From Candidatus Neomicrothrix sp. UBA2974 (GTDB lineage Bacteria; Actinomycetota; Acidimicrobiia; Acidimicrobiales; MedAcidi-G1), in assembly GCA_002348705.1 (NCBI GenBank), contig DEAU01000003.1, forward strand, positions 1 to 12,367: 12,367 bases of DNA, read 5' to 3'. Numbering within the stretch: position 1 is the stretch's first letter; every line of letters begins with the position of its first letter. A model generated the notes under the pieces. The model ran no database searches and was not told where the DNA came from. It saw nothing but the letters and a program-made list of their open reading frames with translations. The translations under genes were made by a program, and so were the position numbers. Shown here one piece after another: positions 6,068 through 12,367 of this stretch.

Positions 6068-7138
6068 TCAAAAGGCGGGGCCGTCTGGAACCACTACGTC
6101 GGACCGGGGTTCGCAACCGGCCAGACGAGCCATTAGCTCCATCTCCTCAACTGACGACGGACGAATAGTCAGACCGGTCGCCGCTGTAGACCCCCATGCA
6201 TCGAATCGTTCGGCAATTCGGTCCGGCGATCCAATAAGTGCGCCGTCGTCTACGTAGTCGTCTGGCACAGCGGCTGAGGCCTCGTTGCGACGTCCAGCTG
6301 TAAACAACTCAGTAATCCTCTCGGCCACCTCGCCGAAACCCCGTCTTACCATGGCGTCACGATGAAAATTGTGGTCTCTGCTGCCGTACCCACCTACCCG
6401 CATAGCCACGGCTGGCTTCATTGCGTCGAGCGTTGCACGGACGTCATTGGTGATGCGGATCGTCGTTCCGGTCTGAACTTCGAGGTCAGCCATGGTCCGG
6501 CCCGATCGTCGGAGTCCTTCGGCTAGGTCGGCCTCATAGAGGTGAGAGCTGTCTGGCGTGTAGCCCAGCGGTAGCCACCCGTCCGCTACCTCAGCGGTCA
6601 AACGGACGTTGGCCGGTCCACCAGCCGCCAAAAAGATAGGTAGTTCAGCATTCGGATGGAGAATCGATTTCAGGGACTTTCCTGAGCCAATGGCACCCGG
6701 ACCGTTGTAGGGGAGTCGTATCTCAGATCCGTCATGGACTACTGGGCTCTCACGTTGAAACACTTTTCGGACGATGGTCACGTAGTCGCGGAGTCGGGCC
6801 GACGGGCGACCCCAGGGTTGGCCATACCATCCTTCGGCTACCTGCGGTCCGGACAGACCGAGTCCACACACCACCCGACCCGGAGCTAGGGCATCCAGCG
6901 TGGCGAATTGCATGGCGGTCGTCGTTGGGGGTCGCGCTGGGATCTGAGCCACTGACGATCCGAGCCGCAGATACCGAGTGTGGGCGGCTAGAAAGGCTAG
7001 AGGAGTAATGGCGTCAGCACCGTAGACCTCTGCAGACCAGACCGAGTCAAATCCGAGCCGTTCAGCAAGAAGAATCCGCTTCAACGGAAGTTCCAATCGG
7101 GAAGACGACCAGAAATCGAGCCCTAGTCCAAGGCGCAT
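6068..7138 (-). CDS. LLM-class (luciferase-like) oxidoreductase, probably F420-dependent
   Basis: A 356-residue TIM-barrel flavin/deazaflavin oxidoreductase. Visible family features are the N-terminal strand MRLGLGLDFW, ERLGFDSVWSAEVYGADAITPLAFLAA (26-52), the TLDALAPGRVVCGLGLSGPQVAEGWYG stretch (80-106), LPIFLAAGGPANVRLTAEVADGWLPLG (166-192) and a C-terminal SPDRIAERFDAW. The SGPQVxEGWYG motif is common in actinobacterial F420-dependent members; the substrate cannot be predicted. The start is ATG at 7138. A longer reading from 7312 would overlap the upstream gene by 145 nt and adds a low-complexity Arg-rich tail, so I reject it. It begins 29 nt after the reductase stop and is the last gene of the larB-larC operon. 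No strong Shine-Dalgarno is visible. Confidence 0.85.
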   Translation of the reverse strand: MRLGLGLDFWSSSRLELPLKRILLAERLGFDSVWSAEVYGADAITPLAFLAAHTRYLRLGSSVAQIPARPPTTTAMQFATLDALAPGRVVCGLGLSGPQVAEGWYGQPWGRPSARLRDYVTIVRKVFQRESPVVHDGSEIRLPYNGPGAIGSGKSLKSILHPNAELPIFLAAGGPANVRLTAEVADGWLPLGYTPDSSHLYEADLAEGLRRSGRTMADLEVQTGTTIRITNDVRATLDAMKPAVAMRVGGYGSRDHNFHRDAMVRRGFGEVAERITELFTAGRRNEASAAVPDDYVDDGALIGSPDRIAERFDAWGSTAATGLTIRPSSVEEMELMARLAGCEPRSDVVVPDGPAF

Positions 7139-7167
7139 CGGGTTAAACGTTCCCGGTTTGACCGGCT

Positions 7168-8175
7168 TTAGGTAGCTAGGTCGACGACGGTGCGGCCGCG
7201 AATCCGACCGGCCAGCACTTCGGCGGCGATAGCGGGGACGTCGGCTAAGTCGATAGTAGAACTCATAGAACTCAGTAGGTCTCGGTCCAGGTCCTCGTCC
7301 AGTCGGGCCCACGACTCCAGACGCCGAGCCTGCGGCACATACACCGAATGGACTCCTCGCAGCGTCACGCCCCGCAGGATGAAAGGCATCACGGAGGCCG
7401 TGAGGTCAGCCCCTTGGGCAAGACCGCAGGCGGCGACACAACCCTCCGGCTGGATCTGTGCCAAGACGTTGGCCAACGTATGGCTTCCCACTCCGTCGAC
7501 TGCTCCCGCCCACCGGGCGCGTGCGAGCGGTCGACCGCCAGCTCCTGAAAGTTCCCCCCTTTCAACGATGGTCGTAGCTCCCAGAGACTCCAAGTACTCG
7601 GCTTCCTCCGGACGTCCAGTCGAAGCATGAACCTCATATCCGCGGGAAGACAGGAGCGCCACCGCGACGCTGCCCAGGCCACCAACTGCGCCGGTAACCA
7701 GAACCGGTCCCTTCTCCGGGGTGATGTCGTGGTCCTCGAGGGCCAGTACACAGAGAATCGCGGTGTACCCGGCCGTTCCGATGGCCATCGCCTCGGCGGT
7801 GGAAAGACCGTCAGGCAGCGGCACCGTCCACGAGCCCCGCACTCGCGCCCGTTCGGCAAAGCCTCCCCATGTGTCCTCGCCAATACCCCAACCGTTGACG
7901 ACAACTCGTTGCCCAACTTGGACGTCCGGATCATCGGAGGCGGCCACGGTCCCAGCGAGGTCGATACCAGGAACCATCGGCCACGATCTCACAATGGGGG
8001 ATGAATTCGTGACTGCCAGTGCATCCTTGTAGTTGACAGTCGAGTACTCGACGTCGACCAAGACCTCAGGGTCGTCGTCGTCGTCGCCGACCGATGGCAG
8101 GTCGTCGTCGGTTAGGTCCGCAAGGTCACAGGTGACCTCGTCGCCGTCCCGGTCGACCAGCAAGGCTCGAAACAT
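7168..8175 (-). CDS. acuI: AcuI/YhdH-family zinc-free MDR oxidoreductase (acryloyl-CoA reductase-like)
   Basis: A 335-residue medium-chain dehydrogenase/reductase without the catalytic Zn site. YhdH/AcuI hallmarks are STVNYKDALAVT (45-56), PMVPGIDLAGTV (66-77), WGGFAERARV (103-112), AMAIGTAGYTAILCVLALE (129-147), and the NADPH-binding VLVTGAVGGLGSVAVALL (158-175) followed by ASTGRPEE. Characterised family members reduce acryloyl-CoA to propionyl-CoA with NADPH, for example in DMSP and acrylate catabolism; the substrate here is inferred from family. Residues 22-36 form a very acidic loop (DDD...DDDDD) encoded by GAC repeats. The start is ATG at 8175, with GGGAGGT six bases upless: five bases from it on the 5' side. 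The gene follows the MBL-fold gene by 23 nt. Confidence 0.85.
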   Translation of the reverse strand: MFRALLVDRDGDEVTCDLADLTDDDLPSVGDDDDDPEVLVDVEYSTVNYKDALAVTNSSPIVRSWPMVPGIDLAGTVAASDDPDVQVGQRVVVNGWGIGEDTWGGFAERARVRGSWTVPLPDGLSTAEAMAIGTAGYTAILCVLALEDHDITPEKGPVLVTGAVGGLGSVAVALLSSRGYEVHASTGRPEEAEYLESLGATTIVERGELSGAGGRPLARARWAGAVDGVGSHTLANVLAQIQPEGCVAACGLAQGADLTASVMPFILRGVTLRGVHSVYVPQARRLESWARLDEDLDRDLLSSMSSTIDLADVPAIAAEVLAGRIRGRTVVDLAT

Positions 8176-8180
8176 TCGCT

Positions 8181-8187
8181 ACCTCCC
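8181..8187 (-). promoter_or_regulatory. Shine-Dalgarno site of the acuI-like gene
   Basis: Minus-strand GGGAGGT precedes the ATG at 8175 with five bases between. It supports that start and independent re-initiation within the operon. Confidence 0.7.
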
Positions 8188-8198
8188 ACGAATTGGGC

Positions 8199-8924
8199 TC
8201 ATTGCCCGAACATTGTCAACCATTGCTCCTCGGAGCGCGGCATGAATACGAAGTTGTCCCGACGCGTGTCACCCATCGAGGCCGAAGACTGAGGCGAATA
8301 CAGGTGGCCGGGGTAAAGGATCGAGTCATCGGGCACTTTGGACAGGCGGTGGTGAAGACTGTGATAGAGAGCCGTCGGATCGCCTCCCGGGAGGTCAGTC
8401 CGGCCGCAGCCCTCCAAGAACAGGGTGTCGCCAGCCACCAGACGACCGTCTACGAGGAAACATTGGCTGCCGGGAGTGTGCCCGGGGGTGTGAATAAGTT
8501 CAACGTCCACCGCTCCAACCGACACGACGTCACCACTGCTGTGGCCGACGATGTCAGCTTCGCCGAGGCCAGTGACTTCGGCAATGAAACGCTCCTCGTC
8601 ATACTGTGCATGAATCGGTACAGAGATCCTCTCAAGCAATTGCCGGGCGCCGACGATATCGAAGCCCATCATTGAGCCGCCCACGTGGTCTGGGTGGTAG
8701 TGGGTGGCGAGCACCCCGGTGCAGGTCATGTCGTCGTCGGCCAGTACATCAAGCAGGCCGTCAACGTCATAGGCCGGGTCGACCACTAGGGCTTCGCTGG
8801 TCTCCCGATCGCCGATTAGATATACAAAATTGACCATCTGTTGGGCCATTGGATCATCAGTTGCAAAGTCTCGGCCCGACAGAAGTTGCCGAAAGTAGAG
8901 GCGGTCGTCAGAAGATTCTTTCAT
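8199..8924 (-). CDS. Metallo-beta-lactamase-fold hydrolase (glyoxalase II-like)
   Basis: A 241-residue binuclear metal hydrolase. Metal-site motifs are all present: THYHPDH (74-80, His75/77, Asp79/His80), HTPGHTPGS (145-153, His149), AGDTLFLEGCGRTDLPGGDP (164-183, bridging Asp166) and LYPGH (203-207, His207). The GCGRTD stretch is shared by glyoxalase-II-like and persulfide-dioxygenase-like branches. The tail after YPGH (LYSPQSSASMGDTRRDNFVF) lacks the usual glyoxalase II substrate-binding C-terminal domain, so classical lactoylglutathione hydrolysis is not established, and actinobacteria usually use mycothiol instead. The start is ATG at 8924, 24 nt after the larC stop, with only a weak ribosome site. 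It is the third gene of the lar operon. Fold is certain; substrate is unknown. Confidence 0.88.
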   Translation of the reverse strand: MKESSDDRLYFRQLLSGRDFATDDPMAQQMVNFVYLIGDRETSEALVVDPAYDVDGLLDVLADDDMTCTGVLATHYHPDHVGGSMMGFDIVGARQLLERISVPIHAQYDEERFIAEVTGLGEADIVGHSSGDVVSVGAVDVELIHTPGHTPGSQCFLVDGRLVAGDTLFLEGCGRTDLPGGDPTALYHSLHHRLSKVPDDSILYPGHLYSPQSSASMGDTRRDNFVFMPRSEEQWLTMFGQ

Positions 8925-8948
8925 GGTCCATGCAGCGTAGAAGCCGGG

Positions 8949-10139
8949 TCATTCTGGCTGGGAATCACGCCAGACCGCCTCAGCTCTTGCCACCACCTCG
9001 CGAAGCGGGAGTCCGGTGGCAGCGGCGACTCGTGCCGCGTCGTCGTGTTCAACCTTTACTCGACCGGTCGACACCTTGACACCAACCTGATGGCCGTCTA
9101 AGTCAACCGTCTCAAACGATCGCGCTACCGACCAGCGTTCGACAGCGTGACCCCGCACTCCCAGTGACCCAGTCTCGGTAGTCAGAACCCGAGCGACTTC
9201 GGCCGATTGCGAAGGGTCACATAGAGCGCTTATCACGTGGGCGGGCCGGCCTTTTTTCATCACCGTCGGGGTTACCCATGCATCCCGAGCGCCCACCTCT
9301 AGGCAACGGGCTAAGGCATGGGCCAAGGTCTCGCCGGTAGCGTCATCGACGTTTGCCTCCAATTGCACCAGCGGCTGACCCGCTCCGACACCTGGGCCTA
9401 CGAGGTCGGCCTTTGTTCCGATTACAGCTTGGAGCAGGTTGGGCCGACCATCGAAGTCCCGATCACCGGCTCCGTATCCAGTTGCCTCCACTACCATGTC
9501 CGGCATTGGTCCCCAGCCGGTCGCCATGGCCGCCAAGAGAGCAGCTCCTGTCGGGGTGGTCAACTCAAAAGTCTCGTTGGTGCCGTAGACCGGTGCCCCT
9601 CCCAGCAGTCCAATCGTCGCGGGGGCGGGTATGGGCAAGGTGCCGTGGGCCGAATCGATCGTTCCCCCGCCAAGTGCCACTGCCGACGACCAAACCTCAT
9701 CGATGTCTAATACTTCAAGGGCGGCACAGGTACCGACCACGTCAATGATGCTGTCGATAGCACCAACCTCGTGGAAGTGGACCTCTGCTGGTGGCACACC
9801 GTGCAGACGTCCCTCAACTTCGGCTAATGCCTCAAAAGTGGCCCGGGCCCGCCGCTCCATGCGTTCGGGAAAACCAGAGGCTTCAACCATCGCCAAGATC
9901 TCACCTGCGTGACGATGCGCTAAGTGACCGTCCTGGGGTCCTTCGACATGTACCTGAAGGTCGGTTCCGGCGACACCGCATCTCAATGTCGCCTCTGCCG
10001 TCAACGACCATCCATCGACGGGTAGCTCATTGACCAGGCTCTGGACCTCTTTAAGGTCGGCGCCGGCATCGATTAGGGCGCCGAGGGTCATATCGCCGGC
10101 GATTCCGGAGAAGCAGTGGAACCAGACGACTCGCGTCAC
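8949..10139 (-). CDS. larC: Nickel-pincer cofactor biosynthesis protein LarC (nickel insertase)
   Basis: A 396-residue LarC (DUF111 family). LarC inserts nickel, with CTP, into the pyridinium bisthiocarboxylate mononucleotide made by LarB and LarE, finishing the NPN cofactor of lactate racemase LarA and its relatives. Visible signatures are FHCFSGIAGDMTLGALIDAG (7-26), VHFHEVGAIDSIIDVVG (120-136), ELTTPTGAALL (192-202), LEANVDDATGE (260-270), TPTVMKKGRPAHVIS (290-304) and a C-terminal GRVKVEHDD. The His-rich loop expected near residues 70-78 is short (DGHLAHRH). In Lactobacillus larC1 and larC2 are joined by frameshifting; here it is one uninterrupted frame. The start is GTG at 10139, overlapping the larB stop by four bases (GTGA), indicating translational coupling. 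Confidence 0.95.
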   Translation of the reverse strand: MTRVVWFHCFSGIAGDMTLGALIDAGADLKEVQSLVNELPVDGWSLTAEATLRCGVAGTDLQVHVEGPQDGHLAHRHAGEILAMVEASGFPERMERRARATFEALAEVEGRLHGVPPAEVHFHEVGAIDSIIDVVGTCAALEVLDIDEVWSSAVALGGGTIDSAHGTLPIPAPATIGLLGGAPVYGTNETFELTTPTGAALLAAMATGWGPMPDMVVEATGYGAGDRDFDGRPNLLQAVIGTKADLVGPGVGAGQPLVQLEANVDDATGETLAHALARCLEVGARDAWVTPTVMKKGRPAHVISALCDPSQSAEVARVLTTETGSLGVRGHAVERWSVARSFETVDLDGHQVGVKVSTGRVKVEHDDAARVAAATGLPLREVVARAEAVWRDSQPE

Positions 10140-10903
10140 TGTGATTCCGTCCGTTCACTGCTGCTAGCTGGTCCCAGTATCCGAAGTGCGGCACAGGCCG
10201 CGCCGAATCCGTTGTCGATGCCAACCACGGTCAGGCCCGACGCGCACGAAGCCATCATCCCCAACAGGGCGGTTACGCCTTCTAGGGAGGCGCCGTAGCC
10301 GACGCTGGTCGGTACAGCGACCACCGGTGCGCCTGTTAGACCGCCGACGACGCTTGCCAAGGCGCCTTCCATACCAGCCACTACAACCACCACGTCGGCG
10401 TCCTGCACTCGGCCTACGTCTGCCAGGAGACGATGCAAGCCGGCTACACCGACGTCGATGAGTCGGTCCGGTTCCAACCCGTGGGCCCAAAGCACCGCTG
10501 CACACTCGTCAGCCACTGGCCGGTCGGCTGTTCCAGCAGTCACCACTAGAACCCGGTCGGGCCGGAAGACAGCGCGACGCCACACCACGGTCCGCTCCAG
10601 AACCATTCCTGACGGGTCCACTCCTAGGGCCTTGGTCACCTGATCTTCGTCAGCCCGGGACAGAACCACTGGTCCCGTACCGTGCTCCAACAACTCGGCA
10701 ACCACGACGGCCACGTCGTCCGGGGACTTGCCTGGTCCATACACAGCCTCAGGAAGTCCTTGGCGCAAGACACGGTGGTGGTCAATGCGTGCGGCACCCA
10801 AATCGGCAAACGGCAAGCGGCTTAGTTGACGGACGGCATCGTCAGGAGAAACCTCACCTGACTCCACAGTGGTCAACAATCCAAGCAGGGCGTCGGGGTC
10901 CAC
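10136..10903 (-). CDS. larB: Nickel-pincer cofactor biosynthesis protein LarB (NaAD carboxylase/hydrolase)
   Basis: A 255-residue PurE-related protein. LarB carboxylates the pyridine ring of nicotinic acid adenine dinucleotide and hydrolyses the phosphoanhydride, the first step to the NPN cofactor. Visible features are the N-terminal RVLRQGLPEAVYGPGKSPDD, a PurE-like core with VLVVTAGTADRPVADECAAVL (118-138), VVAGMEGALASVVGGL (174-189), and VGYGASLEGVTALLGMMASCASGLTVVGIDNGFGAA. Cys220 in the ASCASG motif is the likely residue of the transient cysteinyl-pyridine intermediate known for the family. I choose GTG at 10903 because GGGAGGA lies seven bases before it. GTG at 10936 would add 11 residues without a ribosome site and overlap pheA. 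It is first in the operon; larA and larE are not in the window. Confidence 0.93.
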   Translation of the reverse strand: MDPDALLGLLTTVESGEVSPDDAVRQLSRLPFADLGAARIDHHRVLRQGLPEAVYGPGKSPDDVAVVVAELLEHGTGPVVLSRADEDQVTKALGVDPSGMVLERTVVWRRAVFRPDRVLVVTAGTADRPVADECAAVLWAHGLEPDRLIDVGVAGLHRLLADVGRVQDADVVVVVAGMEGALASVVGGLTGAPVVAVPTSVGYGASLEGVTALLGMMASCASGLTVVGIDNGFGAACAALRILGPASSSERTESQ

Positions 10904-10908
10904 GTCAC

Positions 10909-10914
10909 TATCCT
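10909..10914 (+). promoter_or_regulatory. -10 box (TATCCT) for pheA
   Basis: TATCCT lies eight bases before the GTG at 10923, with no Shine-Dalgarno between. Its bases overlap the larB ribosome site on the other strand. Confidence 0.45.
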
Positions 10915-10917
10915 CCC
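10911..10917 (-). promoter_or_regulatory. Shine-Dalgarno site deciding the larB start
   Basis: Minus-strand GGGAGGA is placed seven bases before the GTG at 10901-10903. It therefore selects this start over the upstream GTG at 10936. Confidence 0.7.
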
Positions 10918-10922
10918 TTGTC

Positions 10923-11870
10923 GTGGCCGATATCACACCTCCGGAGCCCTTAACGCTGGCTTATCTGGGTCCAACAGGAACCTTTACCGAGCAGGCCCTG
11001 TTTACCCAACCAGATCTCATGGCTCTTGACCTGCGACGGACGCCTTCAATGCCGGATGTTTTTCGTCAAGTAGTAACCGGTGAGTCCGACCTTGGCTTTG
11101 CGGCAATCGAGAACTCGATCGAGGGCAGCGTCAACGTCACCCAAGACACCTTGGCCTTCGAAGTCGACCTACTAATTCAGCGTGAGGTTGTCATATCAAT
11201 CCAGTTGAACCTAATGGTGGCACCGGGAACCTCTCTGGGTGACGTGGAAAGGGTTTGTTCCTATCCACACGCCATTGCTCAGTGTCGAAGCTGGTTGGCC
11301 GAAAACCTGCCTGATGCAGAGGTGCAGGCCACCAACTCAACTGCTGATGCCGCCCGCCGGCTGTTCGAAACGCCTGATGGCCACACAGCAGCTATAGCGC
11401 CGGGCCGGGCCGCAGAGGCTTACAGCCTCGATGTGCTGGCGGAGGACATCGAGGATCATCCAGAGAATCAGACCCGTTTCGTCCTTGTCGCGGTCGACGG
11501 CATCCCTGCGCCGACTGGTCACGACAAGACCTCGCTGGTGGTGTTCCAGCGAGCTGACCGACCCGGTTCTCTGCTGGGCATTCTGCAGGAATTCGCTGCC
11601 CGATCGATCAACCTGACTCGGCTTGAGTCGCGCCCGACCAAACAGGGGCTCGGTGACTACTGCTTCTTAATGGACCTCGAGGGACATTTAGCCGATGAGT
11701 TGGTGGCCGATTGCCTTCGGAATCTCCACATGAAGCACGGGAATGTGAAGTTCTTGGGTTCTTATCCGGCTGCTGGAGTCAACGGTGACAACGTTCGAAC
11801 CGAGGTTTCAGAGGCCTCGCTTTCAGCAGACGAGTGGCTAGCTGACCTGCGGGGACGGATCTTGCGTTGA
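10923..11870 (+). CDS. pheA: Prephenate dehydratase with C-terminal ACT domain
   Basis: A 315-residue monofunctional enzyme that converts prephenate to phenylpyruvate, the committed step to phenylalanine. The catalytic domain is about 11-190: LAYLGPTGTFTEQALF (12-27), GFAAIENSIEGSVN (58-71), and the TRF motif in ENQTRFVLV (181-189). The ACT domain is about 203-280, with KTSLVVFQRADRPGSLLGIL (202-221) and the ESRP motif (235-238) that forms the allosteric phenylalanine site in the family, so feedback inhibition is expected. There is no chorismate mutase domain. I chose GTG at 10923 because it leaves a short natural N-terminus; a reading from 10869 would extend across the larB start. The gene probably uses a near-leaderless promoter. 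tRNA-Ser follows on the opposite strand. Confidence 0.93.
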   Translation: MADITPPEPLTLAYLGPTGTFTEQALFTQPDLMALDLRRTPSMPDVFRQVVTGESDLGFAAIENSIEGSVNVTQDTLAFEVDLLIQREVVISIQLNLMVAPGTSLGDVERVCSYPHAIAQCRSWLAENLPDAEVQATNSTADAARRLFETPDGHTAAIAPGRAAEAYSLDVLAEDIEDHPENQTRFVLVAVDGIPAPTGHDKTSLVVFQRADRPGSLLGILQEFAARSINLTRLESRPTKQGLGDYCFLMDLEGHLADELVADCLRNLHMKHGNVKFLGSYPAAGVNGDNVRTEVSEASLSADEWLADLRGRILR

Positions 11871-11950
11871 TTCGATTCGGCGGCAAACAGACCCGTCGGT
11901 TGTCGGTCCTAATACCCGATGGTCCACCGTGTCCCTTAACACAGGCTTGG

Positions 11951-12038
11951 TGGCGGAGGGAGGGGGATTCGAACCCCCGGAGCCGTGAGGCTCAACGGTT
12001 TTCAAGACCGTCGCAATCGTCCGCTCTGCCATCCCTCC
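11951..12038 (-). tRNA. tRNA-Ser (anticodon TGA), CCA encoded
   Basis: Read on the minus strand. The acceptor arm GGAGGGA (12038-12032) pairs with TCCCTCC (11961-11955). The anticodon stem ACGGT/ACCGT encloses CTTGAAA, giving anticodon TGA. The long variable arm is GAGCC-TCAC-GGCTC and the T arm GGGGG-TTCGAAT-CCCCC. The discriminator is G at 11954, followed by an encoded CCA (11953-11951) and then another CCA. It faces away from the next tRNA-Ser. Confidence 0.95.
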
Positions 12039-12045
12039 GCTTAGC

Positions 12046-12051
12046 AGCGTA
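12046..12051 (-). promoter_or_regulatory. -10 box (TACGCT) for tRNA-Ser(TGA)
   Basis: Minus-strand TACGCT lies seven bases before the mature 5' end, so transcription could start at the first tRNA base. Confidence 0.4.
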
Positions 12052-12126
12052 TCGGCGGGGGTCCGCTGCCTTCGGAGCGCCGCTAGTCTGCGATCTCCGA
12101 AGATGAGTCTGTGGACTGGTCTTCTT

Positions 12127-12217
12127 GGAGAGGTGGCCGAGTCTGGTTGAAGGCGCTCCCCTGCTAAGGGAGTATGGGCCCAAAAGCTCATCGTGGGTTC
12201 GAATCCCACCCTCTCCG
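12127..12217 (+). tRNA. tRNA-Ser (anticodon GCT)
   Basis: The acceptor arm GGAGAGG (12127-12133) pairs with CCTCTCC (12210-12216). The anticodon stem CTCCC/GGGAG encloses CTGCTAA, giving anticodon GCT. The variable arm is ATGGGC/GCTCAT around CCAAAA, and the T arm is GTGGG-TTCGAAT-CCCAC. The discriminator is G; the next bases are CCG, so CCA is not encoded. A TAGTCT at 12084-12089 is a possible but distant -10 box. Confidence 0.95.
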
Positions 12218-12293
12218 CCGACTGTCTCCCGTCGGACCGGCCGCTAGATTGTGTAGCCAGTCATCGGCAGTGGGTCGACTTCCAGGTTCCTCG

Positions 12294-12299
12294 TACACT
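12294..12299 (+). promoter_or_regulatory. -10 box (TACACT) for tRNA-Arg
   Basis: TACACT lies nine bases before the tRNA 5' end, giving a leader of two or three nucleotides. The -35 region has no clear hexamer. Confidence 0.4.
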
Positions 12300-12308
12300 C
12301 GGTCCGCT

Positions 12309-12367
12309 GCGCTCGTGGCTCAATTGGATAGAGCATCTGACTACGGATCAGAAGGTTGGGGGTTCGA
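12309..12367 (+). tRNA. tRNA-Arg (anticodon ACG), truncated by the window edge
   Basis: The 5' acceptor strand is GCGCTCG, then TG and the D arm GCTC...GAGC. The anticodon stem TCTGA/TCAGA encloses CTACGGA, giving anticodon ACG, which is normally edited to ICG by TadA. The 5' half of the T arm (GGGGG-TTCGA) reaches the last base. The remaining T stem and acceptor lie outside the window. Confidence 0.93.

Noticed and set aside
7139..7312. N-terminal extension of the luciferase-like oxidoreductase to an earlier start
   Set aside because: The added 58 residues are Arg/Pro-rich, read out of frame through the reductase gene, and precede a clean family N-terminus (MRLGLGLDFW) at 7138.
8199..8924. 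Assignment of the MBL-fold protein as true glyoxalase II or persulfide dioxygenase
   Set aside because: The metal motifs are shared across both branches, the glyoxalase II C-terminal domain is missing, and actinobacteria generally lack glutathione. Left as an MBL-fold hydrolase.
10869..10922. Earlier GTG start for pheA
   Set aside because: The extra 18 residues are Ser-rich, unlike the family, and would overlap the larB start and its ribosome site.
10904..10936. Earlier GTG start for larB at 10936
   Set aside because: No ribosome site precedes it, whereas GGGAGGA sits at the right distance before the GTG at 10903.
11924..11953. Possible terminator after pheA (CCACC/GGTGG with GTGT/ACAC)
   Set aside because: The stem needs a 6-nt bulge, lacks a T-tract, and its right arm is part of the tRNA-Ser 3' end.
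11951..12217. Inverted tRNA-Ser pair as a mobile-element attachment site or cruciform
   Set aside because: The two genes differ in anticodon and variable arms, and no integrase or duplicated tRNA 3' fragment is seen in the window.

Overview
The window looks like a chromosomal, housekeeping-rich piece of an actinobacterium. The evidence is a CrgA cell-division protein (an actinobacterial family), the actinobacterial crgA / trpG / pknB / pstP neighbourhood followed by a tRNA-Leu, a probable F420-dependent luciferase-like oxidoreductase, many GTG starts, and several genes whose start codon lies 6-8 nt after a TAnnnT -10 box, as in leaderless actinobacterial transcripts. A non-mycobacterial lineage such as an uncultured, perhaps marine, Acidimicrobiia is my inference; the sequence alone does not prove it. 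I see no transposase, integrase, phage gene, CRISPR array or other sign of a mobile element.

Layout. (1) 1-1149, minus strand: a DoxX-type membrane protein followed by an acetylpolyamine-amidohydrolase-like histone-deacetylase-family enzyme that runs off the left edge. (2) 1251-2625: a small membrane-anchored CxxC protein (+), crgA (-) and a TrpG/PabA glutamine amidotransferase (+). A strong hairpin lies in the convergent gap and an operator-like dyad in the divergent gap. (3) 2657-5817, minus strand: a PP2C phosphatase (PstP type) followed by a PknB-type kinase with four PASTA repeats. The pknA, pbpA, rodA and FHA genes that accompany them in mycobacteria are absent here. (4) 5942-6025: tRNA-Leu(CAG) with a probable terminator. 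(5) 6068-10903, minus strand, transcribed right to left: larB, larC, a metallo-beta-lactamase-fold hydrolase, an AcuI/YhdH-type acryloyl-CoA reductase and a luciferase-like oxidoreductase. Gaps are small (a 4-bp overlap, then 24, 23 and 29 nt), so this is very likely one operon. (6) 10923-11870: pheA (+), divergent from larB with only 19 nt between the chosen start codons. (7) 11951-12367: tRNA-Ser(UGA) (-), tRNA-Ser(GCU) (+) and a truncated tRNA-Arg(ACG) (+).

How the parts work together. CrgA, PknB and PstP belong to the envelope and division signalling system. TrpG and PheA belong to the chorismate branch (tryptophan/folate and phenylalanine). LarB and LarC make the nickel-pincer cofactor of lactate-racemase-type enzymes. 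They share an operon with a glyoxalase-II-like hydrolase and an acryloyl-CoA reductase-like enzyme, which allows a speculative lactate/acrylate link. I do not see a clearly new defence or mobile system. The most distinctive points are the lar-acuI operon, the compressed pheA/larB start region, the reduced pknB/pstP cluster and the structured intergenic DNA around crgA.
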